64,000 bases of DNA from JAALLB01 sp017643495 (GTDB taxonomy: Bacteria; Pseudomonadota; Alphaproteobacteria; Rhizobiales; Rhizobiaceae). The stretch lies in assembly GCA_965216105.1 (NCBI GenBank), contig OZ244147.1:186001-250000 (forward strand), given 5' to 3'. The translations under genes and the position numbers were made by a program. A model generated the notes under the pieces. The model searched no databases, was not told the DNA's origin, and was given only the letters and a program-made list of their open reading frames with translations. Every line of letters begins with the position of its first letter. Within the stretch, counting starts at the first letter, position 1. Of the stretch, positions 1-7,707 are shown piece after piece.

Positions 1-168
1 GGTTGTTGAGCAGAATTCATAGCTTGGATCGCGCTCGACAACGAGGATGGTGCCATCAAAATCCTCATTGTTTGTGAGCCACCAGGCAATAGACGAGCCA
101 TAAATGGCGCCGCCCACAATAACGACATCGTAAGAGTTTTGATGCGGTGTCGCGAATTGTTGCTTCAT
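1..168 (-). CDS. FAD-dependent oxidoreductase (DAO family), N-terminal part only
   Basis: Only the first 56 codons are inside the window; the gene runs off the left edge. After about 13 residues comes the dinucleotide-binding segment VVIVGGAIYGSSIAWWL, followed about 20 residues later by VVERD, the usual end of the second strand of an FAD-binding Rossmann fold. The glycine pattern is GGAIYGSS rather than the textbook GxGxxG, which is common in glycine/D-amino-acid oxidase type flavoproteins. The substrate cannot be inferred. The ATG (complement of 166-168) is the only good start; the gene diverges from leuD. Confidence 0.7.
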   Translation of the reverse strand, partial: MKQQFATPHQNSYDVVIVGGAIYGSSIAWWLTNNEDFDGTILVVERDPSYEFCSTT

Positions 169-229
169 GCAGTGTCCTTCCCGTAACCCGTTTGGAGAGG
201 AAGCTTCGTATTGTCAATTGCTTTCAAGC

Positions 230-258
230 TTGTCACGAACCTGAATCCTTTGTAAGAC
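230..258 (+). promoter_or_regulatory. Possible sigma-70 promoter of leuDB
   Basis: TTGTCA (230-235) and TAAGAC (253-258) are separated by 17 bp, about 30 bp upstream of the leuD ATG and in the gap between leuD and the divergent oxidoreductase gene. The minus-10 match is only fair. Prediction by eye. Confidence 0.35.
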
Positions 259-288
259 CCTCGAAACTGCAAATGCGGATAGTCACAA

Positions 289-894
289 ATGGAAAAATTC
301 AAAACGCTCAGCGCCGTGGCAGCACCTCTGCCGATTATCAATATCGATACCGACATGATCATCCCGAAGGATTACCTCAAGACGATCAAGCGGACCGGAC
401 TGGGCGAAGGGCTTTTTGCTGAGATGCGGTTCCAGGAGGATGGTTCGCCAAATCCGGATTTCGTGCTGAACAAGCCTGCCTATACTGCAGCAGAGATACT
501 GGTTGCCGGTGACAATTTCGGTTGCGGCTCGTCCCGTGAACATGCTCCCTGGGCATTGCTCGACTTTGGTATACGCTGTGTGATTTCAACAAGCTTTGCC
601 GATATTTTCTACAATAACTGCTTCAAGAACGGCATCCTGCCGATCAAGGTCAGCCAGGAAGAGCTAGACAAACTGATGGATGATGCGGAACGCGGCTCCA
701 ATGCAAAGCTGACCGTTGATCTTGAAGCCCAAACCATATCCGGCCCGGATGGCGGACTGATATCGTTTGACATTGATCCTGATCGCAAGCACCGCCTTCT
801 GGAAGGCATAGATGATATCGGTGAAACGCTGGCGAAAGTCTCGGAAATCGATGCATTCGAGGAACGCAATGCCGAAGCCCGCCCCTGGGCCTGA
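289..894 (+). CDS. leuD: 3-isopropylmalate dehydratase small subunit
   Basis: LeuD pairs with the iron-sulfur subunit LeuC to isomerise 2-isopropylmalate to 3-isopropylmalate in leucine biosynthesis (cytoplasm). The 201-residue protein has the expected length. It shows the aconitase swivel-domain signatures: NIDTDMIIPKDYLK near residue 17, GDNFGCGSSREHAPWAL near residue 73 and a NNCFKNGILPI segment near residue 107. The ATG is followed directly by the conserved start of the family. leuB follows after 38 bp, so the two are probably co-transcribed. The partner leuC is not adjacent: it lies on the other strand at 29.2-30.6 kb. Confidence 0.96.
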   Translation: MEKFKTLSAVAAPLPIINIDTDMIIPKDYLKTIKRTGLGEGLFAEMRFQEDGSPNPDFVLNKPAYTAAEILVAGDNFGCGSSREHAPWALLDFGIRCVISTSFADIFYNNCFKNGILPIKVSQEELDKLMDDAERGSNAKLTVDLEAQTISGPDGGLISFDIDPDRKHRLLEGIDDIGETLAKVSEIDAFEERNAEARPWA

Positions 895-932
895 CAATTT
901 CCTGCCCTGTTCATTTCGAAGAAAGTAGTCTC

Positions 933-2045
933 ATGCCAGCTCGAAAAATTTTCCTTTTGCCCGGTGACGGAATCGGTCCGGAAACAACCGCCGAAGTGAC
1001 CAAAATCATGGACTGGATGAATGCCAGTCTTTCCAGCGGTTTTGAAGTGGAAAGCGGTCTTGTTGGCGGTGCTGCCTATGACGAGCACGGTGAAGCGGTT
1101 TCCGATGCCGACATGGAAAAGGCGCTTGCAGCCGATGCCGTTCTGTTTGGTGCGGTAGGCGGTCCGAAATGGGATGATGTCCCATATGAGAAGCGCCCCG
1201 AAGCAGGATTGCTGCGCTTGCGAAAGGACCTTGCCCTGTTTGCAAACCTGCGGCCTGCGATCTGCTATCCGGCACTTGCCGATTCTTCTTCACTGCGTAA
1301 GGACGTCGTCGAGGGTTTGGACATCCTGATCGTTCGTGAACTTACAGGCGGCGTCTATTTCGGTGAGCCCAAAACGATTACCGATATCGGCAATGGCCAG
1401 AAGCGTGCGATTGATACCCAGGTTTATGACACTTATGAAATCGAGCGGATTTCGGGCGTTGCATTTGAATTGGCGCGTACCCGCAGCAATCGCGTCTGCT
1501 CCATGGAAAAACGCAATGTCATGAAATCCGGCGTCTTGTGGAACGAGGTTGTTTCCCAGACGCACAAGGCAAACTATTCAGATGTCGAACTGACACACAT
1601 GCTGGCCGATGCGGGTGGCATGCAACTTGTTCGCTGGCCGAAGCAGTTTGACGTGATTGTAACGGATAACCTGTTCGGTGACATGTTGTCGGATGTGGCC
1701 GCCATGCTGACCGGTTCGCTGGGCATGTTGCCATCTGCCTCACTCGGTGCACCGGATGGTGTGACAGGAAAACGCAAGGCAATGTATGAACCTGTGCACG
1801 GCTCTGCCCCGGATATTGCCGGACAGGGAATCGCCAATCCGATCGCGATGATTGCTTCCTTTGCAATGATGTTGCGCTATTCATTCGAAATGATTGACGA
1901 GGCAAACGCCGTTGAAAAGGCGATTGCCAATGTTCTGGACAAGGGCATTCGTACCGGCGATATCTGGACTGAAGGTGCGCAAAAGGTTTCCACCGCCGAA
2001 ATGGGCGATGCCGTGCTTGCCGAGGTGCAGGCATTGCTTGGCTGA
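933..2045 (+). CDS. leuB: 3-isopropylmalate dehydrogenase
   Basis: LeuB oxidises and decarboxylates 3-isopropylmalate to 2-oxoisocaproate with NAD+, the third step specific to leucine. The 370 residues span the whole isocitrate/isopropylmalate dehydrogenase fold. It begins with LLPGDGIGPE and contains the substrate and metal region DNLFGDMLSDVAAMLTGSLG (near residues 246-265) and the nucleotide-binding segment PVHGSAPDIAGQGIANP near residue 289. It follows leuD after 38 bp in the same orientation. Start ATG at 933. Confidence 0.97.
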   Translation: MPARKIFLLPGDGIGPETTAEVTKIMDWMNASLSSGFEVESGLVGGAAYDEHGEAVSDADMEKALAADAVLFGAVGGPKWDDVPYEKRPEAGLLRLRKDLALFANLRPAICYPALADSSSLRKDVVEGLDILIVRELTGGVYFGEPKTITDIGNGQKRAIDTQVYDTYEIERISGVAFELARTRSNRVCSMEKRNVMKSGVLWNEVVSQTHKANYSDVELTHMLADAGGMQLVRWPKQFDVIVTDNLFGDMLSDVAAMLTGSLGMLPSASLGAPDGVTGKRKAMYEPVHGSAPDIAGQGIANPIAMIASFAMMLRYSFEMIDEANAVEKAIANVLDKGIRTGDIWTEGAQKVSTAEMGDAVLAEVQALLG

Positions 2046-2058
2046 ATGACGGGTTTGG

Positions 2059-2535
2059 GTGAATGACAGAATGAATCTTGTCGGGTGGTTCTGCTCCCTT
2101 GAGGGGGAGTGGAGCCTGATGCGCAAGATTTCAGACGGTTCCGATTTTCATGGCACCGGAATTTTCACCAGAGATCAGGATGATTGCCTGAAATTGCAGG
2201 AAAAGGGCGTCATGCGCTTGGGGAGCGGAGAGGTTTTTTCCGCGAGCCGGATTTGGGTTTGGTCTCTCGAATTGCCTGCAACCCTGAAGATTTTTTACCC
2301 CGAAACTCCCAGACGCCTTTATCATGGTGTCAATTTGTCAGGGGGCAGCGGGAGCTGGAAAGGTTGTGCAACGCACCTTTGTGGAGATGATGTCTATGAG
2401 GGCTGGTATGAATGTTCAGGCAATCGCCTGTCGATCCAGCATCATGTACGTGGCCCGGCGAAGTCTTACCAAATGGAAGCGGTTTATCAGCGAAGGGATG
2501 TCGGATTTCCTGAAAGCTCGCCCCGAACCCCGTGA
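2059..2535 (+). CDS. DUF6314 family protein
   Basis: A 158-residue cytoplasmic protein that resembles the DUF6314 family. It has an early hydrophobic/aromatic stretch with GEWSLMRKI, then HLCGDDVYEGWY and, near the end, VRGPAKSYQMEAVYQR; I recall equivalents of the last two as the family's conserved blocks. Function is unknown. The longest frame starts with GTG at 2059; an ATG at 2071 is an equally plausible start and neither has a strong Shine-Dalgarno. It follows leuB after 13 bp. Its last 49 bases overlap, tail to tail, the end of the gene on the opposite strand. Confidence 0.65.
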   Translation: MNDRMNLVGWFCSLEGEWSLMRKISDGSDFHGTGIFTRDQDDCLKLQEKGVMRLGSGEVFSASRIWVWSLELPATLKIFYPETPRRLYHGVNLSGGSGSWKGCATHLCGDDVYEGWYECSGNRLSIQHHVRGPAKSYQMEAVYQRRDVGFPESSPRTP

Positions 2536-3089
2536 AAAGAGGGCAAATCCTGACCGCAGGTGAATTTGCGAACCAGGGTATCGGCCACGTCACGTGCAAT
2601 TTGGTTTGCATTTCCGTTTGCGCGGGCATCTACATAACCGACAATGCACGACCCGGGCTTTTCAGCGGTGCCAACTGATGAGATGACGAGGACGTTTCCA
2701 AGGTATTTCTCGTTTACCGCGCCTGTATCGGGATCCATGTTTTCAATGAACCAGCGCAAAATTGTTGCGTAGGGCTTGCCGTTTTCAAGGCGCCATTCAA
2801 TCGTGTCATTGATCCGGTTAAATTGGCCGAAACTCTCCCACCCGGCTTTGCTATTCCCCTGAAAGCCGTAGCGCACCTGCTGGCGTAGATCCCCTTCCGA
2901 AAAATGGACAAGCCATTGGTGATAACCAGTACATACTGCCCTACCGCCCTGTTCATGGGTTTCCGTGAACTTGCAGTCTTTTTCGAGGTCCAGTTTTGTA
3001 TAGACGCTTTGCGGATTCGCACTTGTTGTAACCGGGGCAGCAAGAAACAGCATTCCGGCTGCGAGCAGGGTTTTGAGCGCCTGTTTCAT
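2487..3089 (-). CDS. Exported conserved hypothetical protein
   Basis: Two hundred residues with a clear signal peptide (MKQALKTLLAAGMLFLAAP, cleavage probably after TTSA). The mature part has four cysteines (KDCK, AVCTG, GSCIV, FTCGQD) that could form two disulfides in the periplasm. Conserved-looking blocks are TIEWRLENGKPYATILRW and IVGYVDARANGNANQIARD. I recognise the type as a common rhizobial exported protein but know no named domain or function. An upstream GTG/ATG extension to 3116 would add nine non-signal-like residues and overlap the yggT stop, so the ATG at 3089 is chosen, 4 bp after that stop. Its 3' end overlaps the DUF6314 gene by 49 bp. Confidence 0.7.
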   Translation of the reverse strand: MKQALKTLLAAGMLFLAAPVTTSANPQSVYTKLDLEKDCKFTETHEQGGRAVCTGYHQWLVHFSEGDLRQQVRYGFQGNSKAGWESFGQFNRINDTIEWRLENGKPYATILRWFIENMDPDTGAVNEKYLGNVLVISSVGTAEKPGSCIVGYVDARANGNANQIARDVADTLVRKFTCGQDLPSFHGVRGELSGNPTSLR

Positions 3090-3093
3090 CAGT

Positions 3094-3387
3094 CTAGCCC
3101 ACCAATGCGGGTGCAAGGCTGGTCAGTATCAGTGTTCTCAGGAAAAGCAGGGCAAACAGCACGATAATTGGCGAAATGTCTATTCCTCCCAGATTCGGAA
3201 GGAAGCGTCGGATAGGCCTGTAAACAGGTTCGGTGATCGCATACAGGAAGCTGCCGATCTGGTTTACAAACTGGTTTGATGAGTTGATGACATTGAAGGC
3301 ATACAGCCAGGAAAAGATCGCGGAAATCACCACGATCCACCAATAGAAGTCGAGTATGGCCACCAGAGTTGTGATTACGGCAGTCAT
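3094..3387 (-). CDS. YggT family membrane protein
   Basis: A 97-residue integral membrane protein with two hydrophobic segments (about residues 1-27 and 65-95) separated by the polar stretch FLYAITEPVYRPIRRFLPN, which is the YggT-family signature. Homologues are found near division or envelope genes and are linked to osmotic tolerance or membrane organisation, but the molecular role is not settled. The exported-protein gene follows 4 bp downstream, suggesting co-transcription. Confidence 0.85.
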   Translation of the reverse strand: MTAVITTLVAILDFYWWIVVISAIFSWLYAFNVINSSNQFVNQIGSFLYAITEPVYRPIRRFLPNLGGIDISPIIVLFALLFLRTLILTSLAPALVG

Positions 3388-3432
3388 TCATGTCTCCTGT
3401 ATGCTTGTTGGCCTGTTATCAAGGTGGATGTT

Positions 3433-4161
3433 TTAACCGGTCTTGCCAGCGTTACCAATCCACAGGTGAAGAAAATCTTCAAGCCATTTCCGCACCGGCG
3501 GATCGTGGCGGATGCGCCCTTCAAGATGTTCTTGCCTGCTCTGCGCGCCTGGCAGGGTGAACCGTCTCCATGCCTTTGTCGTCCAGCGATTCATCATCCA
3601 GTGATTGACTTCGGAATGAAACTGTACGCCCCAGGCATTTTCTCCATACCGGTATGCCTGGTTGGGGTATTGCTCGCCCGTGGCAAGAAGGGTTGCGTCT
3701 GTTGGCAGGGTAAAGCCTTCGCGATGCCACTGGTAAACATGACCGGGCCAGTCGATCAATTGTGCACCCTCATTGGTTGGGCGAATTGGATAATAACCGA
3801 TTTCCACCTCCTCGCGTTCGTGCCCGGTGACATGACCACCCAGATGCTTGGAAAGTATTTGTGCACCAAGACAGATACCGAAGAACGGCTTGTTTTCCCG
3901 TAGAGGCACATCCATCCAGTCTATTTCCCGTTTGATGAAATCGTCCGGGTCATTGGCGCTCATCGGCCCGCCAAACATCACAGCACCGGCATATTGCTCC
4001 AATGTTTCGGGAAGAGGTTCGCCAAGGGCCGGCCTGCAGGTGACAATGTGATACCCCATCCGCTCAAGATGCATGCCGACCCGGCCGGTTACTGAACCTT
4101 CCTGATGAAGAATAGCCAGTATACGCGGCTTTTTCAGGCTGGTGCTGGATAGATCAGTCAA
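3433..4161 (-). CDS. Class I glutamine amidotransferase-like protein
   Basis: A stand-alone type 1 glutamine amidotransferase domain of the GMP-synthase-like group. The nucleophile elbow PFFGICLGAQ supplies the catalytic cysteine (about residue 97), and WGVQFHSEV supplies the His and Glu of the triad. HQEGSVTGRVG near the start is typical of this group. No synthetase domain is attached, so the acceptor reaction is unknown. The start is uncertain. A TTG at 4161 overlaps the terB stop by 4 bp (TTGA) behind a purine-rich stretch. A GTG at 4197 would add 12 non-conserved residues and overlap terB by 40 bp. It is the last gene of the lpd-terB run. Confidence 0.8.
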   Translation of the reverse strand: MTDLSSTSLKKPRILAILHQEGSVTGRVGMHLERMGYHIVTCRPALGEPLPETLEQYAGAVMFGGPMSANDPDDFIKREIDWMDVPLRENKPFFGICLGAQILSKHLGGHVTGHEREEVEIGYYPIRPTNEGAQLIDWPGHVYQWHREGFTLPTDATLLATGEQYPNQAYRYGENAWGVQFHSEVNHWMMNRWTTKAWRRFTLPGAQSRQEHLEGRIRHDPPVRKWLEDFLHLWIGNAGKTG

Positions 4162-4634
4162 GATGGGCTTTCTTCTTCCTTGTTCTGCCGTTTCCACACA
4201 CTTTGCTTCAACAGCATTCGGTCACGGGAATCGACGCCAAGAAGCTCCGCAACCCGCCAGACAACATTGTCTTCAAGTTCGTGAATTACACCATCTGCGA
4301 AAACCATTTCCCACAAATTTCCAATGATCGAGGTGCGGTCTTCATAAGGCAGGCCACGTTTGAGTACGCTTGTGAATGCATAAAGGTCAATTGCTTCCTG
4401 CTCGGCCTCTTTTGCTTCACTCAGCAGGTTTTGAAGCTGGTTTTCCGCGAGTTCAAACTGGTTGCCCAGAATCTCCGCGAGCCGTATTCGTTCATTTTCA
4501 CGAACAACCCCATCCACTGCGATGACATGATACATGAGGGCAGCTTCTGCGAGCTGCTTGCGGTCATGCAGAAAGGTTTCCGGTTCCGGAGTCTCGATTG
4601 CGTCCCGGATGAAGTTTTTCAGTGCTTCAAGCAT
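4158..4634 (-). CDS. TerB family tellurite-resistance-like protein
   Basis: A 158-residue, mostly helical protein with the two acidic repeats typical of TerB/DjlA-N domains: MYHVIAVDGVVRENERIRL (about residues 34-52) and WEMVFADGVIHELEDNVV (about 107-124). Each presents Asp/Glu residues proposed to bind metal. The role of stand-alone alphaproteobacterial members is not established, and the tellurite name is historical. It lies 62 bp downstream of lpd and overlaps the following amidotransferase gene. Confidence 0.85.
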   Translation of the reverse strand: MLEALKNFIRDAIETPEPETFLHDRKQLAEAALMYHVIAVDGVVRENERIRLAEILGNQFELAENQLQNLLSEAKEAEQEAIDLYAFTSVLKRGLPYEDRTSIIGNLWEMVFADGVIHELEDNVVWRVAELLGVDSRDRMLLKQSVWKRQNKEEESPS

Positions 4635-4696
4635 GCTGCCTATCTAGTTTTGGCAAGGGAAAATTCAACGGATTTCTGGAAACTGGCTGATGATGG

Positions 4697-6097
4697 TTAC
4701 ATGTGAAGCGGTTTTGAAAAAGTCGCAAGCGCCGCCTCCCGTACAACTTCCGACAGGGTCGGGTGAGCGTGGCAGGTACGGGCCAAATCCTCTGATGATC
4801 CACCAAACTCCATCAGGACTGCTGCTTCATGGATCATGTCACCGGCGCCAAAACCGACAATGTGTACGCCAAGTACACGGTCGGTTTCCTTGTCAGCAAG
4901 AAACTTCACGAACCCGTCCGTCTGGTTCATGGCCCGGGCTCGCCCATTGGCACTGAACGGGAACTTTCCGGAAGCATAGCTTACGCCAGCCTCCTTGAGC
5001 TCTTCTTCGGTTTTCCCCACACTTGCCACTTCAGGCATGGTGTAGACCACACCGGGAATGACATCATAATTTACGTGTCCGGCCTGACCGGCGATGGATT
5101 CGGCCACTGCGACACCTTCATCTTCCGCCTTGTGGGCGAGCATTGGTCCGTCGGTTACATCGCCAATTGCCCAGATACCGTCCATGCTGGTTTTCCAGTG
5201 ACTGGTTTTAACGCGGCCCTTGTCCATATCAAGGCCGAGTTGATCAAGGCCGAGTCCGTCCGTGTAGGGGCGGCGACCGGTGGAAATGAGAACAATATCG
5301 GCTTCAAGTGTCTGTTCGTCACCACCCTTTACAGGTTCGAATGTAACAGAAGCCCCCTTGCCGGTTTTTGATACGCCGGTGACTTTTGACGAAAGATGGA
5401 ATTTCATGCCCTGTTTTCCAAGCATTCGCTGAAATTGCTTGGAAACGTCCTTGTCCATCGGGCCGAGAATCTTGTCGAGATATTCAACGACCGTGACTTC
5501 TGCGCCAAGGCGGTTCCATACCGATCCCATTTCCAGGCCGATGACACCGCCGCCAACAACGATCATTTTTTTCGGAACCTGTGAAAGTTCCAGTGCACCT
5601 GTCGAGGAAACAATGGTTTTCTCGTCGATGTCGATATCAAGCCCGGGTACGCCGGCAATGTCCGAGCCGGTGGCAATCACGATGTTTTTGGCCGTGAGTT
5701 CTTCTGTCTTTCCCTTGTCATTCGTAACCGTCACCTTGCCCGCAGAAGGGATGCTGCCGGTGCCGATATAGGTATCCACCTTGTTCTTCTTGAGCAGAAA
5801 CTCAACGCCGTCGACATTTGCCTTAACCGTCTTGTCCTTGTGCTCCATCATTTTTTTGAGGTTGAGTTTGGTCTTGCCAACTTCAACGCCAAATTCCTCA
5901 AGGCCGTGTTCAGTTTCGGCAAACATTTCCGATGCATGAAGCAGCGCCTTGGAGGGTATGCATCCGATGTTCAGACAGGTGCCGCCAAAGGTAGGATTCT
6001 TTTCGACAATGGCGGTTTTCAATCCCAATTGTCCGCATTTGATCGCGCAAACATAGCCCCCCGGGCCGGAGCCAATTATTACGACGTCATATTCCAT
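4697..6097 (-). CDS. lpdA: Dihydrolipoyl dehydrogenase (E3)
   Basis: E3 re-oxidises the dihydrolipoyl groups of 2-oxoacid dehydrogenase complexes with NAD+. The 466 residues carry the FAD motif IIGSGPGGYVCAIKCGQ (from residue 8) and the redox-active disulfide GGTCLNIGCIPSK (Cys41 and Cys46). They also carry the NAD-binding GGGVIGLEMGSVW, the second FAD motif ATGSDIAGVPG/AIGDVTDGPML, and the C-terminal HAHPTLSEVVREA with the catalytic His-Glu pair. Position downstream of sucA-sucB marks it as the E3 serving the 2-oxoglutarate complex; it may be shared with others. ATG start, no competing start nearby. Confidence 0.97.
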   Translation of the reverse strand: MEYDVVIIGSGPGGYVCAIKCGQLGLKTAIVEKNPTFGGTCLNIGCIPSKALLHASEMFAETEHGLEEFGVEVGKTKLNLKKMMEHKDKTVKANVDGVEFLLKKNKVDTYIGTGSIPSAGKVTVTNDKGKTEELTAKNIVIATGSDIAGVPGLDIDIDEKTIVSSTGALELSQVPKKMIVVGGGVIGLEMGSVWNRLGAEVTVVEYLDKILGPMDKDVSKQFQRMLGKQGMKFHLSSKVTGVSKTGKGASVTFEPVKGGDEQTLEADIVLISTGRRPYTDGLGLDQLGLDMDKGRVKTSHWKTSMDGIWAIGDVTDGPMLAHKAEDEGVAVAESIAGQAGHVNYDVIPGVVYTMPEVASVGKTEEELKEAGVSYASGKFPFSANGRARAMNQTDGFVKFLADKETDRVLGVHIVGFGAGDMIHEAAVLMEFGGSSEDLARTCHAHPTLSEVVREAALATFSKPLHM

Positions 6098-6120
6098 ATC
6101 CAGTACTCCCGTCTGGTTCG

Positions 6121-6501
6121 TTATTTTCTGGTCAGCCGTTCACTTGCCTGGCCATTACTCCAGGTGCCTGAAAGGTTGCCGTCCAGATCTATTGTGTAGA
6201 TCACAGGTGCGGAATTGCCCCAGTTCACGACCAGAACATTTCCCACGAAATTGCCCTGCCCCTTGTAAACCCGGTTTCCAACGTTCCATGTGAAATTTGT
6301 CACGTTGTCGATAACGGCTATTTCCAATGCGCCGGAATATGCCGAGCCATTGGGGTTGCGGCCGCGAACATCGTAACTGCCTGCAAGCGATGCCGCAGAA
6401 ACTTCCTGTTTCACCTGGGCCTGCACCTGCGGTGCCATCACCAGCACGGTCACTGGCCACAAGAGCGAAACAAAAACGAGAATGATGTTTAGCCGGCCCA
6501 T
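6121..6501 (-). CDS. Small exported hypothetical protein
   Basis: A 126-residue protein with an N-terminal signal peptide (hydrophobic residues 5-24, likely cleavage after VQAQ). The mature domain is short, rich in Asn, Gly, Ser and Val, and looks all-beta (GSYDVRGRNPNGSAYSGALE, NFTWNVGNRVYKGQGNFVG, IDLDGNLSGTWSNGQ). Such a two-part pattern resembles small periplasmic barrel-like proteins, but I recognise no named family. Its ATG directly abuts the stop of the SDR gene (TAAATG), and lpd follows 23 bp downstream, so it belongs to the suc-lpd transcript. Confidence 0.7.
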   Translation of the reverse strand: MGRLNIILVFVSLLWPVTVLVMAPQVQAQVKQEVSAASLAGSYDVRGRNPNGSAYSGALEIAVIDNVTNFTWNVGNRVYKGQGNFVGNVLVVNWGNSAPVIYTIDLDGNLSGTWSNGQASERLTRK

Positions 6502-7254
6502 TTATCTGCCTCCCGTTATATTCATCGAGTCGCCTGTGACATAGGAGGCTTCTTCGCTCATAAGCCACAAAATCCCCCTGGCAACCTCATCGGCCGTGCC
6601 GCCGCGCTTCATGGGTACCAGGTGTTGCAGCTTCTCAACCCGGTCAGGTTGTCCGCCACTTGCATGGATGTCGGTTTCAATCAGGCCGGGACGAACTGCG
6701 TTCACACGAATACCTTCGTCAGCCACCTCAAGCGCGAGACCCTTGGTGAACGTATCTATTGCCGCTTTTGTCGCTGCGTAATCCACATACTGGCTCGGGG
6801 CTGCGAGATAGGCTGCGGCAGAAGACAGGTTGACAATACTGCCACCATTACCGCCACGTTTTGTCGACATTCGGCGAACCGCCTCACGGGCGCAAAGAAT
6901 GGCGCCGACCAGATTAATGGCCACCATTTTTTCAAGACGTTCCCGGGTATAATCGGCAACGTCCTGTGCTTTGGCAACAATGCCGGCATTGTTGATCAGG
7001 CCTTTCAGCGAGCCCATTTCGGCTGCTGCATCAAACAGTGCCAGAATGTCCTCTTCATGCGCGACATCAGCACGGATTGCCTTGGCAGGCATGCCGGCTT
7101 TCTCAATATCGGCCACGACAGCACTGGCAGCGTCCGGGTTGGATATATAGGAAAAGCATACGGCATAGCCAGCTTTTGCCGCCAGTCGCGCACAAGCTGC
7201 GCCTATACCCCGGCTGCCGCCTGTTATGATGCAAACCCTGTTCATGCCGGTCAT
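6502..7254 (-). CDS. Short-chain dehydrogenase/reductase (SDR)
   Basis: A classical SDR of 250 residues with the cofactor motif TGGSRGIGAACARLA, the structural NNAG motif, and the active site Ser (SIVNLSSAAA) plus YVDYAATKAA (Tyr-x3-Lys). Family enzymes reduce or oxidise carbonyl/alcohol groups with NAD(P)H; the closest functional label by eye is 3-oxoacyl-ACP reductase-like or glucose dehydrogenase-like, but the substrate is not readable. The ATG at 7254 overlaps the MAPEG stop (ATGA), which argues against the longer frame beginning at 7314. An ATG three codons later (7245) is also possible. Confidence 0.88.
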   Translation of the reverse strand: MTGMNRVCIITGGSRGIGAACARLAAKAGYAVCFSYISNPDAASAVVADIEKAGMPAKAIRADVAHEEDILALFDAAAEMGSLKGLINNAGIVAKAQDVADYTRERLEKMVAINLVGAILCAREAVRRMSTKRGGNGGSIVNLSSAAAYLAAPSQYVDYAATKAAIDTFTKGLALEVADEGIRVNAVRPGLIETDIHASGGQPDRVEKLQHLVPMKRGGTADEVARGILWLMSEEASYVTGDSMNITGGR

Positions 7255-7664
7255 GTCACCAGACCAAGCAACGGCCATGCCAGCATGATGATGCCCACCA
7301 TTGAAACCAGCCATGCGATTGTCCGAAGAAAGGGAATGGCGATGACGTATAGCGGGACGTAGACAACACGGCCCCAGAAATAGAGTTGTACGGCTGTTAT
7401 GGCCAGGGTGCTGCGTTCCATCATGCCTGCTGAAACCGCAACTTCAGTAATCAGAACCAGACTTGCGAAAACCGGAAATGTTTCCAGCATGTTGTAATAG
7501 GCACGCTCAAATCGCCCGCCTATACCCGTGGTCAGTACCTCGTCGTCCCGCGAGCCGGCTGCGCCCATCAGTCCATTGGCAAACATTCCGGCCGTGGACT
7601 GCAACACCATCTGGATAATAACCAGAAAGACAGCGAATATCAGATATTGCAGTTCAATGGACAT
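7251..7664 (-). CDS. MAPEG family membrane protein
   Basis: A 137-residue protein with four predicted membrane helices and the MAPEG (eicosanoid and glutathione metabolism) signature around GGRFERAYYNMLETFPVFA. Eukaryotic relatives conjugate or isomerise lipids with glutathione; bacterial members are mostly uncharacterised. It sits between sucB and an SDR, an arrangement I recall from other Rhizobiales 2-oxoglutarate dehydrogenase operons, where the reason for linkage is unknown. Confidence 0.85.
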   Translation of the reverse strand: MSIELQYLIFAVFLVIIQMVLQSTAGMFANGLMGAAGSRDDEVLTTGIGGRFERAYYNMLETFPVFASLVLITEVAVSAGMMERSTLAITAVQLYFWGRVVYVPLYVIAIPFLRTIAWLVSMVGIIMLAWPLLGLVT

Positions 7665-7707
7665 GGTGGTTTCTCCGGGTCAGTTTGCTGTGGTTTGATT
7701 TTGCCTG

